Below are positions 1 through 6,001 of a stretch of DNA of 6,924 nt, piece after piece. Source of the DNA: Deltaproteobacteria bacterium CG_4_8_14_3_um_filter_43_13 (GTDB lineage: Bacteria > Desulfobacterota > UBA8473); NCBI GenBank assembly GCA_002782605.1, contig PFIF01000200.1, forward strand, positions 1 through 6,924, given 5' to 3'. Positions within the stretch are counted from its first letter, which is position 1. Each line of letters begins with the position of its first letter. A model generated the notes under the pieces. The model was not told the DNA's origin. It worked only from the letters and a program-made list of their open reading frames with translations, and ran no database searches. Position numbers and translations under genes: made by a program.

Positions 1-16
1 CATCCAGCTTTCCCAT
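1..16 (-). CDS. 5' end of a divergent leftward gene (partial)
   Basis: Only the first five codons are inside the window, reading M-G-K-L-D from an ATG at 16-14. The start is credible because a perfect AGGAGGT Shine-Dalgarno sequence lies at 29-23 on the same strand, six bases ahead of the ATG. A plausible promoter for it sits at 207-235, which would give a leader of about 185 nt. Nothing can be said about the product. The evidence is the ribosome-binding site and the start codon alone, so the call is moderate. Confidence 0.55.
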
Positions 17-202
17 TTTCAGACCTCCTTTATTTGATGAAACGTAAATTTATGCCAATATCGTTTTTCGCTTATCACCTTTAATTGTTTATTTTGAAAA
101 AAATAATTCCTTTGGAACAAACATCAATAGGATTTTTAGTGTGCCCATCTGTATGAAGTGCAAAATAAGTAGCTCAAAGAGTATACAAACCATCATAATA
201 TG

Positions 203-214
203 AGTAAATTTACT
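203..214. promoter_or_regulatory. Perfect 12-bp palindrome, possible operator
   Basis: AGTAAATTTACT reads identically on both strands. It covers the proposed -10 element (212-207) of the leftward promoter. The inner eight bases, TAAATTTA, recur at 45-52 in the leader of the same leftward gene. A repressor bound here would block the leftward promoter. In such AT-rich DNA a chance palindrome is possible, and no regulator is identified. Confidence 0.3.
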
Positions 215-235
215 ATTTAGAGAGCCATAAGTCAA
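207..235 (-). promoter_or_regulatory. Candidate sigma70-like promoter, leftward
   Basis: On the minus strand a TTGACT -35 element (235-230) is followed after exactly 17 bases by TAAATT as -10 (212-207). Transcription would start near 200 and run toward the gene starting at 16. The -10 has four of six consensus bases and lies inside the palindrome at 203-214. The call rests on motif match and spacing only. Confidence 0.4.
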
Positions 236-281
236 CAAAAAAAATTAAATTTGCTCTCACGGAACACAGACTAAAAAAATA

Positions 282-310
282 TTGACAATGTATGGAATAT
301 GGTTTAAATT
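282..310 (+). promoter_or_regulatory. Candidate sigma70-like promoter of the VOR cluster
   Basis: A perfect TTGACA -35 box (282-287) is separated by 17 bases from TAAATT (305-310) as -10. This places transcription start at about 317 and gives a short leader of about 29 nt before the ferredoxin ATG at 346. GTAGGA at 334-339 supplies the ribosome-binding site. The -10 sequence and spacing match those of the divergent leftward promoter. Confidence 0.6.
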
Positions 311-345
311 TTCCACTTCGTTTAAGTTAAAAGGTAGGATACAGG

Positions 346-555
346 ATGAAAGGATATATAGAGATTGATCAGGAGCTTTGTAAGGGGTGTCAGATTTGCA
401 TAGCTTTTTGTCCGAAAGATTCAATTTCTCCGTCCGATAAACTGAATGCCAACGGCTACTTGCCGGTTCGCTTTAATAGTGATGGTGATTGTACCGGCTG
501 TGCAACCTGTGCAGTTGTGTGCCCTGATGTGGTAATAGAGGTGTATCGTGACTAA
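346..555 (+). CDS. vorD: 2-oxoacid:ferredoxin oxidoreductase delta subunit, 2x[4Fe-4S] ferredoxin
   Basis: This 69-residue bacterial-type ferredoxin has two cluster-binding motifs: C12-x2-C15-x2-C18-x3-C22-P and C49-x2-C52-x2-C55-x3-C59-P. By family knowledge such small ferredoxin subunits carry electrons from the thiamine-diphosphate core of four-subunit 2-oxoacid oxidoreductases to external ferredoxin. The length fits VorD/KorD subunits (about 65-90 residues). It is the first gene of the cluster, with a short leader from the promoter at 282-310. Its TAA (553-555) overlaps the next gene by 8 bases, so coupling is likely. The fold is certain; the subunit assignment comes from position. The substrate label (Vor versus Kor) is inferred from the larger subunits. 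Confidence 0.85.
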   Translation: MKGYIEIDQELCKGCQICIAFCPKDSISPSDKLNANGYLPVRFNSDGDCTGCATCAVVCPDVVIEVYRD

Positions 556-1624
556 GGTTCTCATGTACGGAAATGCTGCAATTGGGGAAGCGGCCATTCG
601 AGCTGGCTGCCAGTGCTATTTTGGCTACCCGATTACCCCTCAAAATGAACTTACCGAATATATGGCAACCAATTTGAGCAGAAGGAAAGGATGCTCCTTT
701 GTTCAGGCCGAGAGTGAGGTCTCTGCCATAAACATGGTATACGGAGCCAGTCTGGCCGGAGTACGTACAATGACATCTTCTTCCAGTCCCGGAATCAGTC
801 TTAAACAGGAAGGGATCTCCTATCTCGCTGCTTGCGAGCTTCCTGCTGTTATTGTCAACATTTCCAGAGGCGGACCCGGTTTGGGAAGTATATCCGCAGC
901 CCAATCGGATTACTTCCAGTCTACCCGGGGCGGAGGTCATGGAGACTACCGTACAATAGTCCTGGCGCCATCATCAGTACAGGAATTAGCAGACCTAACT
1001 CACCGTGCCTTTGATCTTGCTGACAAGTACCGGATTCCCGTGATCATTCTGGGGGATGGTATGCTGGGGCAGATGATGGAGCCTTTGGAGTTTAAATATG
1101 ATGCCCCATCAGAATTGCCGGTCAGAAGCGATGCACTGAGAGGAGCGAAAGGACGGCCAAGCAGAATTGTTAAAACCTTTACCTCAAGGCCGACGGAGTT
1201 GGAAGAGCTTAACTGGAGTCTGTTCAGAAGATACCGTTTGATCGAGAAAGAAGAAACCACTTATGAGATATATCTGGTCGAAGATGCTGAGTTGGTAGTA
1301 GTCGCCTTTGGAGCATCTGCCCGAATTGCAAAAGGGGCGATAAGGAATGCACGGGCAAATGGTTTGAAGGTGGGAATGTTTAGGCCGATCACTCTCTGGC
1401 CGTTTCCTTATGAAAAAATCAGCGAATTGACTCAAACAACAAAACATTTTCTTGTCTTTGAGATGAACATGGGACAGATGATAGAAGATGTAAAACTGGC
1501 AGTGGAAGGGAAAAGGGAGATATCCTTTTACGGAAGGCCAGGAGGTGTAATTCCTACTCCTAGCGAGGTTCTTCGAGTAATCACCCGTCTTTATTATCAG
1601 AAAGGTCTAAAAATAGAGAAGTGA
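548..1624 (+). CDS. vorB: 2-oxoacid:ferredoxin oxidoreductase alpha subunit (VorB-like)
   Basis: This cytoplasmic 358-residue protein carries the thiamine-diphosphate pyrimidine-binding domain and the transketolase C-terminal-like domain of the complex. Family hallmarks include YPITPQ (27-32), an acidic QAESE (53-57), the serine-rich TSSSSPGISLKQEG (76-89), and a glycine-rich RGGPGLG followed by GGGHGDYR further on. With its partners it converts a 2-oxoacid, CoA and oxidised ferredoxin to acyl-CoA, CO2 and reduced ferredoxin. The sequence resembles 2-oxoisovalerate (3-methyl-2-oxobutanoate) enzymes more than 2-oxoglutarate enzymes as I remember them, but substrate cannot be fixed from motifs. 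GTG at 548 is chosen over ATG at 563 because GAGGTG (537-542) sits 5 bases ahead of it and the extra residues fit the family N-terminus. The length is normal. Confidence 0.9.
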   Translation: MTKVLMYGNAAIGEAAIRAGCQCYFGYPITPQNELTEYMATNLSRRKGCSFVQAESEVSAINMVYGASLAGVRTMTSSSSPGISLKQEGISYLAACELPAVIVNISRGGPGLGSISAAQSDYFQSTRGGGHGDYRTIVLAPSSVQELADLTHRAFDLADKYRIPVIILGDGMLGQMMEPLEFKYDAPSELPVRSDALRGAKGRPSRIVKTFTSRPTELEELNWSLFRRYRLIEKEETTYEIYLVEDAELVVVAFGASARIAKGAIRNARANGLKVGMFRPITLWPFPYEKISELTQTTKHFLVFEMNMGQMIEDVKLAVEGKREISFYGRPGGVIPTPSEVLRVITRLYYQKGLKIEK

Positions 1625-2394
1625 AGAAGGTATACAGACGACCTAAATCATTGAAGAGGGCTGCGTTCCATTACTGCCCGGGATGTGGGCATTCCATCGT
1701 TCACCGGCTCCTAACCGAGGTGTTCGACGAGATGAATATTCAGGACAAGGTCATCGGTATTCCACCTCCCGGATGCTCGGTTTTTGCATACCACTATCTT
1801 GATATTGATATGGCGGAATCGGCTCATGGGAGAGGGGCGGCTGTGGCCACGGGGCTTAAAAGGGCATATCCTAATGCACTGGTGTTCACTTATCAGGGAG
1901 ATGGCGATCTGGCTGCTATCGGTACGGCTGAAACTATACATGCCGCCAACAGAGGGGAACGTATAACCTCTATTTTCATCAACAACGCTGTTTACGGAAT
2001 GACCGGGGGGCAGATGGCGCCAACTACTCTTTCCAATATGAAGACTACTACCACTCCGTATGGACGAGATACGAGATTAGAGGGGTATCCTGTCAGGATG
2101 AGTGAAATGGTGGCTCTGGTCAAAGGCGCGGTTTATATCGAGCGGACTGCCGTGAATTCACCGGCCAATATCAAGAAGACTAAAAAGGCTATCCGCAAAG
2201 CCTTTCAAGCACAGATCGATGATCTTGGTTATTCTCTAGTAGAGATACTCTCTCCTTGTCCTACCAATTGGAAGATGAATCCGCTGGAATCATGGCATTG
2301 GGTCGAAAACGAAATGACGAAGGAGTTTCCCCTGGGTTTAATTAAGGATACTACTAGAACAAAAGAGACTACCGGTAAAAGAGATGCTGATTAA
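1621..2394 (+). CDS. vorA: 2-oxoacid:ferredoxin oxidoreductase beta subunit (VorA-like, ThDP-binding)
   Basis: The 257-residue beta subunit binds the thiamine diphosphate-magnesium moiety and the [4Fe-4S] cluster next to it. The ThDP signature GDGD (93-96) is followed by NN (121-122) and YGMTGGQ (125-131). Cluster ligands expected from related structures are all present: C19 and C22 in CPGCGH, C52 in PPGCS, and C213 in SPCPTNW. The length is typical (about 250-285). The GTG start shares a GTGA overlap with the TGA stop of the alpha gene, and there is no strong Shine-Dalgarno sequence, so translation is probably coupled. The annotation 2-oxoglutarate oxidoreductase beta (KorB) is the main alternative; the core function is not in doubt. 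Confidence 0.9.
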   Translation: MKKVYRRPKSLKRAAFHYCPGCGHSIVHRLLTEVFDEMNIQDKVIGIPPPGCSVFAYHYLDIDMAESAHGRGAAVATGLKRAYPNALVFTYQGDGDLAAIGTAETIHAANRGERITSIFINNAVYGMTGGQMAPTTLSNMKTTTTPYGRDTRLEGYPVRMSEMVALVKGAVYIERTAVNSPANIKKTKKAIRKAFQAQIDDLGYSLVEILSPCPTNWKMNPLESWHWVENEMTKEFPLGLIKDTTRTKETTGKRDAD

Positions 2395-2914
2395 AACAAT
2401 ATTTGCAGGTTTTGGTGGACAGGGTGTTCTTTCCATGGGGCTCAATCTGTCCCAGGCAGCAATGTCGGAGGGGAAACATGTAACTTACTTGCCCTCTTAC
2501 GGTGCCGAAGTTCGCGGCGGTACCGCCAATTGTACAGTCGCCATATCCGATGAAGAGATTGCATCTCCAGTCGCTTCTTCCCCGGATTTTGTGGTGGCCA
2601 TGAATCAGCCCTCCCTGGTGCGATTTCAAAACCAGATCCAATCAGGTGGACTCCTATTCATCAATTCTTCTATAACGGAACCCGTAGTTTCAAGGGGTGA
2701 TATCGAGGTTATAGAAGTTCCGGCAAGTGATATTGCTGAAGAACTCAAAAGTCCAAAGTCGGCAAACATGGTGATGATGGGGGCATTCAGCAAAAAGACT
2801 AATCTGGTTTTACTTTCCACTTTAATTGAAGTATTGAAAAATACTTTTAAGACTAAAAAAATGCTGATCGATATTAACAAAAAGGCATTGATGGCAGGGT
2901 ACGATTTATTTTAG
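2384..2914 (+). CDS. vorC: 2-oxoacid:ferredoxin oxidoreductase gamma subunit (VorC-like)
   Basis: This 176-residue protein is the gamma (catalytic domain III) subunit, which by family knowledge contributes to CoA binding in the complex. It opens with the glycine-rich GFGGQGV (9-15) and has the diagnostic SYGAEVRGGTANC (38-50). The length matches KorC/VorC/PorC-type gamma subunits. Its ATG at 2384 lies 11 bases before the beta stop, and the upstream sequence has only a weak ribosome-binding site, consistent with coupling. All four subunits are therefore present in the order delta-alpha-beta-gamma, so the enzyme should be complete and functional. Confidence 0.9.
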   Translation: MLIKTIFAGFGGQGVLSMGLNLSQAAMSEGKHVTYLPSYGAEVRGGTANCTVAISDEEIASPVASSPDFVVAMNQPSLVRFQNQIQSGGLLFINSSITEPVVSRGDIEVIEVPASDIAEELKSPKSANMVMMGAFSKKTNLVLLSTLIEVLKNTFKTKKMLIDINKKALMAGYDLF

Positions 2915-2938
2915 ATGCTTTTCAATCGGGAGTGACCT

Positions 2939-3370
2939 ATGAGTGTTAAACAGGTTTCTATTACTTTGGATAATATACCGGGCCAGTTTCTGCGTGTGAG
3001 CGAACATCTGGGGGCAGAAGGAATCAATATCAGAGCCATTTCGGTAGCCGATACCTCCGAAGTCAGCACCGTGCGATTTGTAACCGATAATCCTCAAAAG
3101 ACCATAAATGTTTTAAAAAGTCATGGATATTCTGTTAGGGAACGAGATGTAATAGCGGTGGAAATCCCTGATCATCCCGGTGCCCTTCAAGCTGTGCTTA
3201 AACCCCTGAAGACGTCCAATATCAATGTTCTGTATCTTTACACCTTTTTGGGCAAAGGAGAGAGCGGACAGTCTATTGTTATTGTGGGCGTGGACAAGAC
3301 GGAAGAAGCGATAAAGGTTTTGGAGAAGAACTGGGTACACACCTTTGGAGAAGAGATATATTCACTGTAA
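2939..3370 (+). CDS. Tandem ACT-domain protein, putative amino-acid sensor
   Basis: The 143-residue protein consists of two ACT domains and nothing else: one at about residues 4-66 with N-I-P-G-Q-F (12-17), the other at about 71-137 with D-H-P-G-A-L (78-83). The Gly in each P-G turn is the usual ligand-binding position of ACT domains. There is no catalytic or DNA-binding domain. It begins 24 bases after the gamma subunit, with GGGAG (2928-2932) as ribosome-binding site, so it is probably co-transcribed. Stand-alone tandem ACT proteins are known next to 2-oxoacid oxidoreductase and aryl-CoA ligase genes in anaerobes. A role in binding a branched-chain or other amino acid to tune the complex is inference. 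Confidence 0.85.
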   Translation: MSVKQVSITLDNIPGQFLRVSEHLGAEGINIRAISVADTSEVSTVRFVTDNPQKTINVLKSHGYSVRERDVIAVEIPDHPGALQAVLKPLKTSNINVLYLYTFLGKGESGQSIVIVGVDKTEEAIKVLEKNWVHTFGEEIYSL

Positions 3371-3390
3371 CGTAAAGGAAATAGCTTTAT

Positions 3391-3409
3391 CTGGATTGGA
3401 CCAACCCAG
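3391..3409. repeat. 19-bp near-perfect inverted repeat between ACT gene and cysM
   Basis: CTGGATTGGACCAACCCAG pairs CTGG with CCAG and TTG with CAA around a GAC loop, with one A/C mismatch. No T-run follows, so it is not a conventional intrinsic terminator. It could be an operator, an mRNA hairpin that trims or stabilises the message between the ACT and cysM cistrons, or chance. It lies in the only sizeable gap (93 bases) of the rightward cluster. Confidence 0.4.
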
Positions 3410-3463
3410 CTCGAGGCAACTAAGATTAATAATATGGGCATATAACCAAGATGGAGAACTGAT

Positions 3464-4372
3464 GTGAATTTATTATCTATTATAGGAAATACACCACTTA
3501 TAGAATTGTCCAATATAAATGAAAATCCTAATGTGAGGATTCTGGGTAAATTTGAGGGAGCCAATCCTGGAGGTTCGGTTAAGGATCGGCCTGCTTACTA
3601 TATGGTGCAAAAAGCAGAAGAATCTGGGGAATTAACCAAAAATAAAATAATCCTTGAACCAACATCCGGAAATACAGGGATTGGTTTGGCGATGATAGCA
3701 GCTGCAAAGGGGTATAGCATTAAGCTTTTAATGCCGGAATGTGTCAGTACCGAGAGACAGTATATCCTGGGAGCTTTTGGAGCTGAAGTTATACTCACTC
3801 CTGCGAAAGAGGGGACTGATGGTGCTATAAAAAGAGCCCATCAGATAATTGATAATGAGCCTTATAAGTACTATATGCCCAATCAGTTTGATAACCCCAG
3901 CAATGTCCTTGCTCATTACGAGACGACTGGTCCTGAAATTTTATCTCAGACGAATGGAGAGATTGATGTGTTTGTTGCCGGCATGGGGACAACCGGGACT
4001 ATAATGGGTGCCGGAAAGTATCTGCGGGAACATAAACCAGATATAAAAATAGTAGGGGTTGAGCCGGTAATGGGACACACAATACAGGGGCTGAAGAATA
4101 TGGGAGAATCTATTGTCCCCAGGATATACAATCCAGAGAAGCTTGATGAGAAGATTGTTATCAATGATGGTGAGGCATTTGATATGACGAGGAAGCTTGT
4201 TACAGAAGAGGGCATTTTTGTTGGCATGTCAAGCGGAGCAGCAATGGCGGGAGCGTTTAATATTGCAAGGAACATGGATTCTGGGGTAATTGTTGTGATA
4301 CTCCCTGATAGGGGAGATCGTTACTTGAGCACTACCCTTTTTAGATCTATATGCGGGAAATGCCCTCCTTAA
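3464..4372 (+). CDS. cysM: Cysteine synthase, CysM-like (PLP-dependent)
   Basis: This 302-residue fold-type II PLP enzyme makes L-cysteine from an activated serine (O-acetylserine, perhaps O-phosphoserine) and sulfide or thiosulfate. The PLP Schiff-base lysine is K40 in GGSVKDR (36-42). The asparagine loop is PTSGNTG (66-72), the phosphate-binding loop GTTGT (175-179), and SSG is at 256-258. The C-terminal D-R-G-D-R-Y-L-S-T motif and overall pattern resemble CysM more than CysK. The protein ends in C297-x2-C300-P-P, an unusual possible metal- or redox-active tail. The GTG start has GGAG (3453-3456) seven bases upstream; the nearest in-frame upstream ATG (3434) is closed by TAA. It follows the ACT gene by 93 bases with no clear promoter of its own. 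Its stop overlaps the convergent dtd stop. Confidence 0.88.
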   Translation: MNLLSIIGNTPLIELSNINENPNVRILGKFEGANPGGSVKDRPAYYMVQKAEESGELTKNKIILEPTSGNTGIGLAMIAAAKGYSIKLLMPECVSTERQYILGAFGAEVILTPAKEGTDGAIKRAHQIIDNEPYKYYMPNQFDNPSNVLAHYETTGPEILSQTNGEIDVFVAGMGTTGTIMGAGKYLREHKPDIKIVGVEPVMGHTIQGLKNMGESIVPRIYNPEKLDEKIVINDGEAFDMTRKLVTEEGIFVGMSSGAAMAGAFNIARNMDSGVIVVILPDRGDRYLSTTLFRSICGKCPP

Positions 4373-4821
4373 TTTCCCCTATTATTGCTATCCAAAAGAA
4401 AGGTTACCGGCCCGTCATTTAATATATACACATCCATCTTAGCTTGAAACTTACCAGTGGATACTATTGCGTTGTTGTTTTTTATTTGTGAAACAAAGTA
4501 TTTATATAATGTTTCGGCTTTTTCAGGTGCGGCTGCATTTGCAAATGATGGCCTTCTCCCTTTTCGACAGTCACCCAGAAGGGTGAACTGGGAGATAACC
4601 AGTATCTCTCCGTTTATATCTTTTACTGATAGGTTCATTTTTCCATAAGGGTCATCAAAAATCCGTAGGTTTATTATCTTAGATACCAGGTAATCCGCAT
4701 CGTTTTGGGTATCTTCTTTTTCAATCCCCAGAAACACAAGTATGCCTTTCCCGATTTTACCTATCAGTTTATCACCAATTGATACCCTGGAATCTTTGAC
4801 CCTCTGGATTACAACCTGCAT
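4369..4821 (-). CDS. dtd: D-aminoacyl-tRNA deacylase (DTD)
   Basis: The 150-residue cytosolic enzyme hydrolyses D-amino acids (and glycine mischarged on tRNA-Ala) from tRNA, a chiral proofreading step. The two defining motifs are present in the expected places: SQFTL at 77-81 and NDGPVT at 135-140, whose Gly-cisPro pair (137-138) rejects L-amino acids. The length is close to the usual 145. The start at 4821 has AGGA (4830-4827) five bases ahead. It lies 24 bases downstream of the PxxKW gene and is probably co-transcribed with it. Its TAA shares the TTAA at 4369-4372 with the cysM stop on the other strand. No separate terminator is visible downstream. Confidence 0.95.
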   Translation of the reverse strand: MQVVIQRVKDSRVSIGDKLIGKIGKGILVFLGIEKEDTQNDADYLVSKIINLRIFDDPYGKMNLSVKDINGEILVISQFTLLGDCRKGRRPSFANAAAPEKAETLYKYFVSQIKNNNAIVSTGKFQAKMDVYILNDGPVTFLLDSNNRGN

Positions 4822-4845
4822 TCATATCCTAAAGCCTTCATTATG

Positions 4846-5121
4846 CTAGACACTTCTCTTTGAGGCTTTTAATGGGTTTATCATCTTCTGGGCTACCGTG
4901 CTTTCTTTTTTAATATGTGTGGCAAAATTGCAGTCGCCAACTCTCCATTTGCTTGCAGGATCAGCGCATGATATGCAGAATTTCCCCGAAGAGTAATCTT
5001 GAATCCTGTCACATCCCTCGCAGGAGTTGACAATTGGATAACATTTTCCCCCATTAAAAGAGCAGCCTTTCTTCTTCATAAATATACAGTTTACACCGAC
5101 TTTAACAGTTTGACAAACCAA
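4846..5121 (-). CDS. PxxKW family cysteine-rich small protein
   Basis: This 91-residue protein has nine cysteines between residues 3 and 64 (C3, C12, C20, C27, C34, C37, C49, C52, C64), including C34-x2-C37 and C49-x2-C52, followed by P55-A-S-K-W59 and a conserved-looking G-D-C-N-F-A-T-H (62-69). I recognise this as the PxxKW cysteine-rich family, found chiefly in deltaproteobacteria, with no established function. The cysteine spacing suggests zinc or Fe-S binding; that is inference. No signal peptide or membrane segment is seen. The lysine-rich tail (71-91) looks disordered. The start has a strong GGAGG (5135-5131) nine bases upstream. It probably heads an operon with dtd. Confidence 0.85.
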   Translation of the reverse strand: MVCQTVKVGVNCIFMKKKGCSFNGGKCYPIVNSCEGCDRIQDYSSGKFCISCADPASKWRVGDCNFATHIKKESTVAQKMINPLKASKRSV

Positions 5122-5174
5122 TTTCTAATTCCTCCAATCTTCTATTATTGTTATTAGACAACATGAATTTTGAC

Positions 5175-5233
5175 AAAAAAAGCCGAATCACCTTTGACTC
5201 CTAAGCCGTAAAAGTTATGATCGGCAACTCGGC
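5175..5233 (-). terminator. Terminator-like branched hairpin with U7 tract
   Basis: On the minus strand GCCGA (5233-5229) can pair with TCGGC (5186-5182), which is followed at once by seven T residues (5181-5175). Inside the loop a second stem forms between GCCG (5225-5222) and CGGC (5208-5205). It could simply terminate the upstream hydrolase operon ending at 5345, or act as an attenuator in the PxxKW leader. The closing stem is only 5 bp and the loop is large, so the call is tentative. Confidence 0.4.
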
Positions 5234-5284
5234 AGTCCTAATTATTAAAATTTATTATGAGGCAAAAACCTTAAAGCCGTAAAA
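5203..5284 (-). repeat. Two direct copies of an 11-base element in the PxxKW leader
   Basis: AAGCCGTAAAA (plus-strand reading) occurs at 5203-5213 and again at 5274-5284, 71 bases apart. Related flanks occur beside both copies: TTATGA-TC-GGCAA (5215-5226) beside the first and TTATGA-GGCAA (5256-5265) beside the second, in a rearranged order. The CGGC core of the upstream copy could compete with the terminator arms for pairing. No known riboswitch consensus is recognised. Confidence 0.45.
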
Positions 5285-5294
5285 TTAGTCTTTT

Positions 5295-5323
5295 CTTTTA
5301 CCAAACCTAATTTTTTTTGTCAA
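5295..5323 (-). promoter_or_regulatory. Candidate sigma70-like promoter of the PxxKW-dtd operon
   Basis: On the minus strand a perfect TTGACA (5323-5318) is followed by a 17-base spacer and TAAAAG (5300-5295) as -10. It lies 21 bases beyond the stop of the upstream hydrolase gene. Transcription would begin near 5288, leaving a leader of roughly 165 nt before the PxxKW ATG at 5121. The -10 matches consensus at four of six bases. Confidence 0.5.
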
Positions 5324-5344
5324 GTAAAATGTAAAAATGAACCC

Positions 5345-5983
5345 CTATACTGTATCTTTAATAAACGGATTAAGATCCTTCTCCTGTTTCACCGTAGAGG
5401 TTGAGGCATATCCATAGTTGTGGCCTGGCATTATTATGGTTTCATCTGGAAATGTCAGAAGTTTTGTCTTAATGGATCCTAGAAGAACTGGCCACGACCC
5501 TCCAGGGACATCTGTTCTTCCCACACCTCCCACAAAAAGGGTGTCTCCTGTAAAGAGATAACCGTTTAAATGTAGGGTAATCCCTCCTGGCGAATGCCCT
5601 GGTGTGAGTATTACATTGAGGCTTAATTTCCCAATATTAATGGTATCCCCTTCTTTAACAGTAATGTCTGCTGGCGGGGATGGTTTGGATGCAAACATAG
5701 AAAGAAGAAAACTCGGCTGCTTCGTAAGAAGGTCCCTTTCATTTTCATGTATTACTATCTTGGCACCTGTTTTTGCGATCATATCGGCATTGCCCATAGT
5801 GTGGTCTATGTGGGAATGGGTATTGACAATGTACTTTATATGGATCCCATTTTCATTGCTGATAGAGATTATTCTATCGGTCTCGGAGGCAGGATCAATT
5901 ACCAAACCTTCTCCAGTCTCCTTGCATCCCACTATGTACGCAAAGACTGCCAAATTCCCAACCTCCAATTGTTTTACAAACAT
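5345..5983 (-). CDS. Metallo-beta-lactamase-fold hydrolase, glyoxalase II-like
   Basis: The 212-residue cytosolic protein has the full binuclear metal-site set of the MBL fold: H56-x-H58-x-D60-H61, H130, D147 and H188. TGDTLFVGGVGRTD (145-158) and PGHNYG (186-191) place it with the GloB/YcbL-like branch. It lacks the separate C-terminal substrate domain of classical glyoxalase II, so the substrate is unknown; a thioester is a reasonable family-based guess. The start at 5983 has AGGGGGT (5994-5988) just upstream. It follows the activator-like gene by 18 bases and is very likely co-transcribed. No hydrolase-specific terminator is seen immediately after its TAG; the hairpin at 5175-5233 may serve. 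Confidence 0.85.
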   Translation of the reverse strand: MFVKQLEVGNLAVFAYIVGCKETGEGLVIDPASETDRIISISNENGIHIKYIVNTHSHIDHTMGNADMIAKTGAKIVIHENERDLLTKQPSFLLSMFASKPSPPADITVKEGDTINIGKLSLNVILTPGHSPGGITLHLNGYLFTGDTLFVGGVGRTDVPGGSWPVLLGSIKTKLLTFPDETIIMPGHNYGYASTSTVKQEKDLNPFIKDTV

Positions 5984-6001
5984 AATTACCCCCTTTTGAT
6001 T

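Larger units (their letters stand above)
17..345. other. AT-rich divergent intergenic regulatory region
   Basis: This 329-base stretch separates the leftward gene starting at 16 from the rightward oxidoreductase cluster. I see no open reading frame worth calling in it. It holds two outward-facing sigma70-like promoters (207-235 minus, 282-310 plus), a perfect 12-bp palindrome at 203-214, further AAATTT-centred copies at 45-52, 245-252 and 303-312, and a widely spaced GAGAGC/GCTCTC inverted repeat (220-225 and 253-258). The leftward leader part (about 30-200) contains no strong hairpin or recognised riboswitch. Confidence 0.6.

Noticed and set aside
473..940. 155-codon open frame on the minus strand inside the ferredoxin and alpha-subunit genes
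   Set aside because: It is fully antisense to clearly recognised family members, with no family resemblance or convincing ribosome-binding site.
3371..3463. Intrinsic terminator after the ACT gene
   Set aside because: The inverted repeat at 3391-3409 is not followed by a T-run, so a conventional terminator is not supported.
3946..4275. 109-codon minus-strand open frame within cysM
   Set aside because: It is low-complexity, Ser/Pro/Ile-rich translation typical of the antisense of a conserved gene; cysM has all its catalytic motifs in the plus frame.
5203..5284. Start of a CRISPR array or insertion-sequence ends suggested by the repeated 11-mer
   Set aside because: There are only two short copies, no regular spacers, no transposase and no target duplication.
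5180..5285. Possible cyclic-di-GMP (GEMM-type) riboswitch in the PxxKW leader, suggested by GGCAA and GCCG-rich fragments
   Set aside because: The conserved core elements do not occur in the required order on either strand; only scattered short matches exist.
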